Shown here in pieces: positions 1 to 9,900 of a DNA stretch of 48,415 nucleotides. Positions within the stretch are counted from its first letter, which is position 1. The number at the start of each line of letters is the position of its first letter. The translations under genes and the position numbers were made by a program. Source of the DNA: Apostichopus californicus (lineage: Eukaryota; Echinodermata; Holothuroidea; Aspidochirotida; Stichopodidae); assembly GCA_020650975.1 (NCBI GenBank), contig JAIPMN010002483.1:1-48415 (forward strand), in the 5' to 3' direction. The notes below the pieces were generated by a model, which was not told the DNA's origin, ran no database searches, and was given only the letters and a program-made list of their open reading frames with translations.

Positions 1-18
1 GGCTCGAATCTCATCGTC

Positions 19-88
19 ATGGATGACTTGTCAGCTACATTGCGAAGAGCGACGGAAAATAAATTACAAAAGTTTGAACAAATTAGAG
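19..88 (+). CDS. FPGT: FPGT coding exon 1
   Basis: This exon encodes residues 1-23 plus one base. The donor is AGAG|GTAGGG. It supplies the basic, helical N-terminal segment also present in vertebrate FPGT. Confidence 0.85.
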
Positions 89-3000
89 GTAGGGCCTAGG
101 ATTTGTACTTCACAGAGGCCATTGGCCTAACTTATGCTAGGCTTTGCTGTTTGCGGATCATTACTTAAATACGAGTTACTACAGCCTAGGCATTGGTTAG
201 GTCCAAGCTAAGTTAATGTCAGTTACGTTAGGCCCATCAGTTATCTTGAGATTGTATTGCACAGATGGGCCTGGGCCAGTTGACCACGTATGTTAGGCAA
301 TAAGCAGGTGATAAAATCTTTGCAGATATATCTCGCAGTAGAGATAGTATCATAGTTCTTTCATTGTTTTCTTTTACACTGACAAATTTTAACTTACTTT
401 CCATCAAATCACTCACAAATTTAGTGCGATAAATAATTTCCGAAATATGCTTATGTGAAATTAATGTTAAAGGTCAATGCAGATATGCCCACCTGATTTA
501 TATGCAATGTAATGCGGTCATACTAATTAGCGTCAACAGGCCCATTTCACGACAACTCAAGACAACTCAAGACAACAAGTTTAAAATACCATCAAATACA
601 ATGGTTGTAATCAGAGTGTATCTGGAACCACCTTTAACACTGACTGGAACCATCGTGCATACATATTTTTCACGGGAAAAAATGTTTTTTTCGTAAAAAT
701 AGTCAACTTTCTTGACGATTTTTACGACAAAAACATTTTTTCCCGTGAAAAATATGTATGCACGATGGTTCCAGTCAGTTTTAAACATATTTCCAGATAC
801 ACTCTGATTACAACCATTGTATTTGATGGTATTGTTAAACTTGTTGTCTTGAGTTGTCTTGAGTTGTCGTGAAATGGGCCTGTTGACGCTAATTAGTACG
901 ACCCATGTAATGTTGCATGTACAGTAATGTGTGTTGTGAATGTTTCATAGACCTAGCCTCTAGAATCCAGCCAATATTGTACTTTGCATCAATGAAAAGT
1001 TAGACTTCTAACACAGTAACAGCTACATTGTGACATTATTGCAACATACCAAAAACATACTATTTATTCAAGTTTATTCATGCATCAAGAAATTTTACAT
1101 TGCAAGTAAAACAGCCAGCTACTAAGTCAATCTATTTTCTTGAATTTGACTTTGGCCAGACAGAATATCCAATGCATCCCTAGCATAAATTTTTGATTGT
1201 TGTTAACTGTAATCAATATTAATGTCATATCCTTCTGATTACATTTCAGGGAAACAAGCTGATACTTTTCCATTCCCCTTTTGGGATGTTGTTGTCATCA
1301 GTGCAGCAGATGAATCACAAAGTGTTGCATTCCAACAGCAGATAAATGAAAAGATCCAACAGGGTCATCTCCCTTTAGATGTGTGCTTCATTTGTTTTCC
1401 AGATCCAGGCTCTGACAAAATAGGTAAGTTAATTTGGCCAGAGTTGGTACTCTTGTAAGCTGGCTATGACTGACATAAAATGTAACAATTTCTGTCATTG
1501 TATTACATCAAAATTTGGTTATTCACACTGAAATATTCATTTCAATTTCATCCCTGGCTTTATTTAAAGTCTTCTTCCTTTTCTGGTCAGTTCATATGTG
1601 TGTGAAAAGTTGACTTCAACTAGTTCAACATATGTCCAGAATTCAATATTTTAAATCGAAATACCATATATGCTTTTATAGGAATAAAATATAAAATAAC
1701 ATAACATTCAGGATCAAACAATATTCAGCCTTTCATCAGAGTATCACAAAAATGATTTAACTTTTTTTTAAATCTATTTACTATTAATTTTTGTGTTTCA
1801 TCCTAATTAAAACTTTGACAAACATTAACTGGTGAATTATTCCCATTTCAATATGCTGTATTAAATACTCCCACTGATCATATATATTACCTGTTTTAAA
1901 AAGCAACTGTGGTTACATAAATATGGTGCTATCATATTGGCCACATATGATTACTATCATTAATAATATTCTTTTCTCAATGTTCATCTTTCACAGGTCC
2001 CGGTGGCTCTTTAATGGCTGTTTGTCACATGTTACATGAGGATTATGGTACAAAACTGAAGGACCTCAGAATTCTCTTCCTTCCAGCAGGAGGGTTCAGC
2101 CAGCGACTTCCTAGTGCTAGCGTGCTGGGTAAGATATTCACGACCCTCCCACTTGGAAATCCAATTTATCAAATGCTGGAATTACAACTGGCCATGTACA
2201 TCGATCTGCCATCCAGGATGACAGGCGGGATGTTCCTGGCTTGTGCGGATACGTTCATTCTTTACGATGCCGACTACGATTCGTCGTGGAGCTTCGACAA
2301 ATCTGGTATAACAGCCTTCGCCCATCCATCAGAATTGGAAGTTGGAAGGAACCACGGTGTGTTTGTCGTTTCTCAGGTGGACTTGAATCCGAGTAAGGTC
2401 TCCACGGCGGTGGAATGTGAGAGGTTCTTGCATAAAGTCAGTCCGGATGTTATGAGAGCAGAGGGTGCAGTTTTGCCTGAGTCCTTTAATCCATCGGGTG
2501 ATGAAAGAATACTCATCGATAGTAGTTTTTTCATCGACTGTGAAACTATCGATAAGTTGATCGATTTCTATGTAAAAGTGCAGCCGTTGCGGTTTGAGAT
2601 TGACTCCCACGGTGACTTCTTGCAGGCGTTAGGAACCAAGTCAAACTCAGCCTACATCTCGAACATGCAGAATGCTGTCAGCCAATCGCAGTCTCTGCTT
2701 AAGATGAGAAAGGATATCTTTGATGTCCTCAGAGGCACCAGCCTTCATGCACTGGTGTTGAAGGAGTCTAAGTTTTATCACATCGGCACAACTAAGGAGT
2801 ACCTCCATCACTTTTGTCAGAATGACGTCCTTCAGTCTGAGCTTGGACTAAAACAAAATGTCGGTAACCATTACACGGGCGACATGTTTGACCATAACTC
2901 TGAATTATGTGTAATGAATAGCTTCCTACATTCTGATGTCAAAATCTCAAGAAATGTTGTATTAGAGTTCTGTCACTTTCAGGGTGCCATCAGTATAGCA

Positions 3001-3501
3001 TCAAATACTATTGTTAGTAACTGTTGCTATAGTAACCAATCTACTTCAGAAGCTGTTGAGATTCCTGCAGATACCTTCTTGCACACTGTTTGCGTCAGGC
3101 ACCAAGGCAAACGCCAGTTCGTGACAGTGTTCTTCAACGTCGACGACAATTTAAAGAAAGGACAGCCGCAGAGCAGTTTGGGGGATCTGATCTTCCTAGG
3201 TCAAAGGTTAGGTAATGCTTTAGACAAGTCATTTGATATATCAACTACCATCTTTGACCCGGACGAAAGCACTTTCAGTCTGTGGAATGCTAAGCTGTTC
3301 CAGCCTCGATCGACCATGGATGAATCATTTACACATGCTTTATCGACGATCAAAAGTCTACGAGTCGGTGGTCATAATAGTTCAAACTTGAAGTCTTTAT
3401 TTGAAAATAGCCTCTCCATGAAAGACATTCTGAAGTCGAAAGATATCGAAGGAATGCTAGAATTTCGCCGTAACCTTACAGCAAGCATACTTAAACTGTA
3501 A
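19..3501 (+). CDS. FPGT: FPGT: L-fucose-1-phosphate guanylyltransferase (3 exons, 582 aa)
   Basis: The product joins GTP and beta-L-fucose 1-phosphate to give GDP-L-fucose and pyrophosphate, the second step of the cytosolic fucose salvage pathway after fucokinase. Coding exons are 19-88, 1250-1423 and 1997-3501; both junctions are GT-AG and split a glycine codon after its first base, giving 1749 nt in frame. The protein is close in length to the human enzyme (about 600 residues). The nucleotide-binding signature GGFSQRLP lies at about residues 113-120, followed by the family block LGKIFTTLPLGNPIYQMLEL. The conserved KFYHIGTTKEYL is at about 340-351, and the C-terminal half resembles the beta-helix part of the family. 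The fucokinase partner is not fused to it. The ATG at 19 fits the family N-terminus (LRRATENKLQKFEQIRGK). No in-frame stop precedes it in the 18 bases available, so a longer start cannot be excluded. The promoter lies outside the window. Confidence 0.95.
515..904. mobile_element. 390-bp palindromic (foldback) MITE in FPGT intron 1
   Basis: The two halves (about 515-705 and 714-904) are reverse complements along almost their full length, with a short centre GTCAA-CTTTC-TTGAC near 702-715. The ends read CGGTCATACTAATTAGCG and, on the other strand, GGGTCGTACTAATTAGCG. The direct repeat ATGTAATG flanks the element at 507-514 and 905-912, an 8-bp target-site duplication as made by hAT-, P- or Merlin-type transposases. 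The arms differ at only a few sites, for example around 627-636, which suggests recent origin. It encodes no protein; the open frames on its two strands are mirror images of the palindrome. Confidence 0.85.
1250..1423 (+). CDS. FPGT: FPGT coding exon 2
   Basis: The acceptor is ACATTTCAG| and the donor is AATAG|GTAAGTT. The exon encodes WDVVVISAADESQ, matching the family start of the nucleotidyltransferase fold, and runs to DPGSDKIG just before the glycine-rich loop. Confidence 0.93.
1424..1996 (+). other. FPGT intron 2
   Basis: AT-rich intron. I see no repeat array, coding segment or RNA gene in it. Confidence 0.8.
1997..3501 (+). CDS. FPGT: FPGT coding exon 3 (terminal, catalytic)
   Basis: The acceptor is CTTTCACAG|. 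This single 1505-nt exon carries the glycine-rich loop, the catalytic domain and the C-terminal beta-helix region, ending in TAA at 3499-3501. An ATG at 2014 lies inside the exon (residue 88) and is not the start. Confidence 0.95.
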
Positions 3502-3523
3502 ATTATTTTAGTTACCCCAGTGC

Positions 3524-3529
3524 ATTAAA
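3524..3529 (+). terminator. Possible FPGT polyadenylation signal ATTAAA
   Basis: The common variant hexamer ATTAAA lies 22 bases after the FPGT stop codon. This would give a very short 3' UTR, so a later signal could be used instead. Confidence 0.35.
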
Positions 3530-6500
3530 GACTCATTACATTCCATATTAGCAGTCTAGAATTGTACAAAACTACCAATTATAAATGCTTCCTTTTTGGT
3601 TGACTTAAATTTTATGTCTTACATGTCACAGTAGTTTAATGCTTTTGGTTCTGTTGCTTTGGCATCCATGGTAACCTCTGCAGCGCCAAGTGTGTGTGAC
3701 GCAAACTGAGGCTCTAGCGTGTAAACACGGTATCTCAAGAAGAAAATGTGTGACTGATGTCCTACTTGGTATATACATGTGTTGGTCATGCATGGTCAGT
3801 AGATGGTCGTTTTTTTTTCCCGGTAGGGCTATTTTGGATATTAATGAGAGAGCGGGGCATAATGTAAAATTATGGAAATATCAATATCTCTTCAACTGTA
3901 TGTCGGATTATTTCTGTAATACAGCCTTTCATTGCAGCCTCCACAGCTGCTTTTGTCGATTCAGTTGACGACTTTGCATTGTTAGTTCAAAATGCATATT
4001 CATTTTGGGTATGGTGATTATAACTACATGTTCTTTGCAAACAACAATTTCACCATTCTCAAATTCGTAGTTCAGGTGTACCCTATTGGAATTCTCTTAA
4101 ACATGTCATTAAAATTTCTCCAACACTCAATACATTTAAATTAAGCAAAAACTAACACTATACTTCCTTTTTTTCCTTATATTTGTTTCTTTCTTTCTAT
4201 TTCATAAGACATATAGATTTTGATGGTTACCTTGGGGGAGGGGGGGGGGTGTTGTACATTGTTACAAAGGGACCAGACCAGAAAGTATCCACTTTTTTCT
4301 GGTTCCTCTATTTCCATCTCACATATATTATTTTGATACTCTATATTTACTGTTTACTGTATTTAATACCAAGTATATTTATCCTACAATGTTCAAAATG
4401 TAAAAAATGGAATGTAGAAAATAAACATATTAATCAGTGAACTTCAAACTCTTAATCAGATATCTCTGAAATAGTATGTCTAATTACTAATTAGCTTTAT
4501 ACATATGTACTTGGATAATACACTGTAAGTACAGTATAAAGATACAGTACATGTTTATGAGATCATAAATTTTACCTAATTGATATTCATGTATCTATTC
4601 GTGCATCTGTTTTTAAACGATGTCACTAAAGAGACTTTGTCAACATGGTTACCGGTTCCTGGTACCCTCCTTTATATGTTGCCACATTTGTCAATAGATA
4701 ATCCCTCTTCATTTTGATGTGCACAACTTCATGTGTATTATCATGTATGGCTTACCACACCATGAATATGTTTGGGCATCGGAACCACTTAACGTTTTCA
4801 TTTTATGGTTACACCTAGTAACAACAACTCCAACGTATGCACGTAGTAATTTATCAATAAGCGAAATGGAGGGGTAGGACTAGGGATTTCCTTCCCAAAA
4901 TCACCAAAGTATGGTGGTAGTTACAGCAAGAAAAGTTTATTTGACCGAAAGCTTGTATGAGTAGATGGTTACATGATGTTCACATTGCAAGACGTAGCAG
5001 ACGACGTGTACTAGAAGTTTTATCCAGTTATATCATGCGGAAAACTGCGGAGTGCAGACCCATATAATAACTAAAGAAGTACAGGTGTGACCATGTGAGT
5101 ATAACCCATTTTGTTTCATTGTAGTTATCGAAAGTGGTAAAGGCCAAGATTCAAATGTAAGAAGCATTGTTCATTGTGCACCTCAAACTTCAGCAGCAGT
5201 ACCGTGGCCACAAGCAACATTCTTGGCCGTACTGGTACGTAGTCTACACTACAGTTCAAGCCGAAAGTAACAGGAATAACGTTAGGCCTAAGTTAGGGCT
5301 TAGGCTAAGTTGCTGTGGAGGGTCCGGATATCTGTGTACCACTCATGTACAATAATTGCATTGTATGCTATGAATGCCATTGTTTTATTTGTTATGTAAT
5401 ATTATGTAACCTTCGCATTGCAGTGATGATGAACAGAATACATTCAGTAGACCACAGACCTTCAAACTGTGTGCATCTCGTGTTTGTCCGCATCTCCGTA
5501 TCACTTCTCTACATTGGTGAAGTCAACAGGATACTTTGGTTGATTTATGCCATGGTAGTCTGTTACTACTTGTAGATCAGTTTAAAACACTGAACTACTT
5601 CATTGCCAGTGAATAGTTTTCCTCTTTATTGGTTATATTGGTCTATGTTGTACACATTTGTGTGTTCATCACTTTTCTGCGGTCAGACATGGATCAAGAA
5701 CAAGAAGGGGTGTGGCAAAGTCTGAGCATGTAGAGAGAAACCCTCATCTTAAATTTATGAGGGCTGACTGTTTAAAGGAGCTTTGTGTAGATTGCTCTCT
5801 GGATCTTTGGTGTTGAATACTTAAGACAAGAGAATAAAGCTCTGCAATCTATTCCAGATTTTCAGGACCAAACAACAAACAGGATGACATCATCCATGAA
5901 TGAAGATAAGTTGTAAGTTTTTGGAGGAAAATTTTGAAAGTTTCTTGTGAAAGACAGTGCACTAACCAGGTTATCCCTCAAAACAAGTGGACAGCTGAAC
6001 CGGACTCAATCTGTGGCATGTGTCAGATGGTTTCAATGTTTTGTGCCTGGGGATCGTGTAAAACATTGGTGTCTGACAAAGGGCCTGCAAATGGTATCTC
6101 ACCAGGTTGTCAGAAATTTGTGTTCCACTGTATGGGATGTGAAAAGAGTATTTAGTTTCATTCCATACCCAAAGGAATTGCTTGCAAAGGTTCAGCAGAA
6201 ATGTGTTGTCCATGTTACATTGTTCTGTTGATCACACAGAATGGGACAAACCCAGATATTTGGGTTGCCAGTTTTCTGTGATGCAACCGGCTAAATTGGG
6301 TGAAAAAATGCCATGGCCATACTTCATACATCATCCTACATCTACTAATTAATTTGAGATTACTGTACATTTTGCAATTGATAAAAAGGGTGTGAAGTCG
6401 ACTATGGGCGGTTATTGTATATTGTGCAGCAAAGCATATGAAGGTTCTTTGGAAAGAGAATGTTCTCTATAGCCAGCTTAAGAAAGAGCATTAACCCATA

Positions 6501-6533
6501 TTGATATTTTTTCTTTTGTCTTTTCTCCAGAAA
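3530..6533. other. Intergenic region between FPGT and COQ2; probably holds COQ2 5' UTR and promoter
   Basis: No recognisable gene. It has a G-run at about 4235-4249 and a cluster of TAGGCCTA-like words near 5283-5305. Such words also occur at the 5' ends of FPGT and SH3RF, so a COQ2 start near 5.2 kb is possible. Two overlapping open frames at 5934-6231 match no family I know. A strong pyrimidine tract ending CTCCAG at 6530, immediately before the COQ2 start codon, implies an untranslated COQ2 exon somewhere upstream. Confidence 0.5.
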
Positions 6534-6948
6534 ATGGAAGTTTTCAGACTTTGTAGTGTTTTATCCAGGCACTGCTATCTCTCTAGGTGGCCAAAAGTGA
6601 TTCATTCAGTTCGAAGGTTGTGTCAGTCATCATCATACCATGAGAGTAGATGTTTGCTGCAGTATAATGAGAAATCGCGATGTAACAGGCCAAACCAAAA
6701 CTTAAATATAGTCGACTCTTCCGTAGCAGAATGCGACGAAAGACAAATGGTTAGGAGATATCATTCCCATTACATTCTGCCGCAATCTCTCAAGACCGGA
6801 GAAACAACATGCTATAGCTTCTTGAGTCCGGTGTCGACACAAAGAAAGCAACATCGTAGATTGAGCTTACGTCCAGCTTCATTGGTGGACGGAGCACCCA
6901 AGAAGATGCAGCCATACTTGAAATTAATGAGACTAGATAAACCTATCG
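6534..6948 (+). CDS. COQ2: COQ2 coding exon 1
   Basis: Encodes the presequence and the start of the UbiA domain, ending in KPIG with donor ATCG|GTATGT. The likely acceptor TTTTCTCCAG just before it means the transcript's first exon is non-coding and upstream. Confidence 0.88.
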
Positions 6949-9900
6949 GTATGTGAACTATTTAGATTTGTCTATGATATAATATAAAGAAATCACCCCT
7001 TTGATTTACTACAAGATATGCAACAATATATCTGCAGCCGAAGTGTCACATAAACCGGAGTGTTTTCAGTCATTGAACTTATACAGAAGCTATTCTTTCT
7101 TATGATATTGAAATATCATATATAATATATATATGAAATATCATATTGAAATATCAATATAAGAATTGGTCATATATACTGTATGACCAATTCTGTGTTC
7201 TTTTAAAGCATGTTGACAGCCTTTTTTGTCTCTTCGCTCAGTTGATGACAGAGTAGTTAATTGGAACCAAATCAGTCTGTAAAACTATACTATACCAGAA
7301 TGTAATTCCAGGCATCGGCATTATATCACAAGCCCTTACGACAGACCAAATTGTCTCATATGTCCACATTGTGTGATAATGTCCACATTATTATGTGTCC
7401 ACATCATTAATATCCACATTATTGTGTGAGGTGATGCACATCTGTGTAGTATTGTACATTCTGCTTTAAAATGTCTTGTACATTTATGCAAACACAGTGC
7501 ATTGTCGGTTACGAGACAATTGACGTATTTATTCCATCCTCAGGTAGTTGGCTATTATACTGGCCAGGTGCGTGGAGTATAGCTCTAGCCGCCCAACCTG
7601 GCCAATTCCCTGATCTGTCGCTGCTAGCCTTGTTCGGAGTGGGTGCGTTGATCATGAGAGGTGCTGGCTGTACTATTAATGACATGTGGGACAAAGACTT
7701 TGACAAGTCCGTGAGTAATGACTAAATGGTATCAATTATCATTTTCTCAATAGTTATGTGGTCAAGAACAAAGCAGAAGAACAAAACTTTAACGGTTTCC
7801 AAACTATTTAATTAAATAGTAATTAATTATCTGGTCCTGCATGTTCTTGTCAAACTTTTATAACAAACTTCCTTGGAATCGGTACTTTTCAAAAATCTCA
7901 CATTTAGGAGAATAAGAAACAAGGATAAGGTAAGTATGTACTGGTAAGAACAAATTAGCCAATTGAGAGAGAAATGATAAAGTTGCGCAAAATATGACCC
8001 TATGACCAGTCTTCATGAAAAAATAGATTAAGTCCACTACGCTCAGGGAATGACATTAAATAAAATTTCAGTAGATTGCTTATATAATAGATGACACTAT
8101 TCCTTTCAATGCGAATGTATTCGTATCTGATTTAAGACTTGTCGGTCACTTTTATCACCAGGTGGAGCGAACAAAGAATAGGCCTCTCGCTGCTGGAGAT
8201 ATCACTCCATTCCAAGCCTTGGTGTTCCTGGGAGGCCAGCTCTCTCTAGGATTGGCAGTACTTCTCTCCTTAAACTGGTACAGGTAAGTCCATATGAAAG
8301 CCTATGACTTATTTCTGAGTTATGATGAATAGATGAGAATATCCTGGACACCTTGCCAAACAGTAGATTCATTTTAAAATGTTGTACTAACTTATGCAGG
8401 ATTTTGCATGTCCAATTTGTCTTTTTTTCAAGATGAGAATTATATCATTACCATAGTCAATATATCCCTTTATAGATTTTGATTTTAGGTTATACTACAA
8501 TAAGGTAAAGGCTTACCATAATAATTACTCATGGACCCTCCCCCCCCCCCCACCCACTCCAGATGATTTCTGCAGTTGATGATACCTTTCCTCAGTGTTT
8601 TCCTGCATCATACTGTGGGTGCTTATCACTAGATGTGGGTGTAGTTTATACTGCATTACAGTATAGCTAACAGTAATACTTTCACATGGACCCTCCCCAT
8701 TCCACTCACCCCCCTGCCTACTCCAGATGATTACAGTAATACTTGTACACATTGACTCTCCCTTTGCATTGATTTCTCCAGTCCTTACCATGTGACCTTT
8801 CCCTCATTGTATTTCAGCGTGATTCTGGGTGCTTCTTCAATGTTATTTGTCGTCACCTACCCTCTGATGAAGAGAATTACATACTGGCCTCAGGCTGTCT
8901 TAGGTAATAATGATCTTACTATTGTAGCCTTCACGAGTATTGTGAGCCTCAGGCTGTCTCAGGTATAATGATCTTACCTTTGTAACCTACATGAGTAGTG
9001 TGAGCATCAGGCTGTCTTAGGTAATAATAATCTTACCTTTGGAGCCTTCATGAGTAGTGTGAGTCTCAGGCTGACTTAGGTAATAATGATCTTACCATTG
9101 TAGCCATCATGAGTATTGTGAGCCTCAGGCTGTCTTAGGTAATAATAATCTTACCTTTGGAGCCTTCATGAGTAGTGTGAGCCTCCGGCTGTCTTAGGTA
9201 ATAATAATATTACCTTTGTAGCTTTCATGAGTACTATGAGCCTCAGGCTGTCTTAGGTAATAATAATCTTACCATTGTATCCTTCATGAGTAGTGTGAGC
9301 CTCAGGCTGTCTTAGGTAATAATAATCTTACCTTTGTAGCCTTCATGAGTATTGTGAGCCTCAGGTTGTCTTAGGTAATAATAATCTTACCTTTGCAGCC
9401 TTCATGAGTATATAGTATGAGCCTCAGGCTGTCTTAGGAAATACTAATCTTACCTTTGGAGCCTTCATGAGTAGTGTGAGCCTCAGGCTGTCTTAGGTAA
9501 AAATAATCTTACCTTTGTAGCCTTCATGAGTATTGTGAGCCTCAGGCTGTCTTAGGTAATAATATTCTTACCATTGTAGCCTTCATGAGTATTGTGAGCC
9601 TCCGGCTGTCTTAGGTAATAATAATTTTACCTTTGTAGCCTTCATGAGTATTGTGAGCCTCAGGCTGTCTTAGGTAATAATAATCTTACCTTTGTAGCCT
9701 TCATGAGTATTGTGAGCCTCAGGCTGTCTTAGGTAATAATAAATCTTACCATTGTAACCGTCACTAGCTGTGAAGGATTCTGTTGTTTTGGTTGAGTTTG
9801 GTACCATACTCAACTGCAAAAGTGATTTAACCATAGTTTGCGCAATTTTATTTTTTTGACATTCAATTTTTGGGTAACCCCAGTTAATAGCGATATAAGT

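Noticed and set aside
502-788. Overlapping open frames on both strands in FPGT intron 1
   Set aside because: They are mirror images produced by the palindromic element and match no protein family.
5934-6231. Two overlapping plus-strand frames of 73 and 94 codons upstream of COQ2
   Set aside because: No recognised motif; a single short frame next to others in alternative phases, with no splice or family support.
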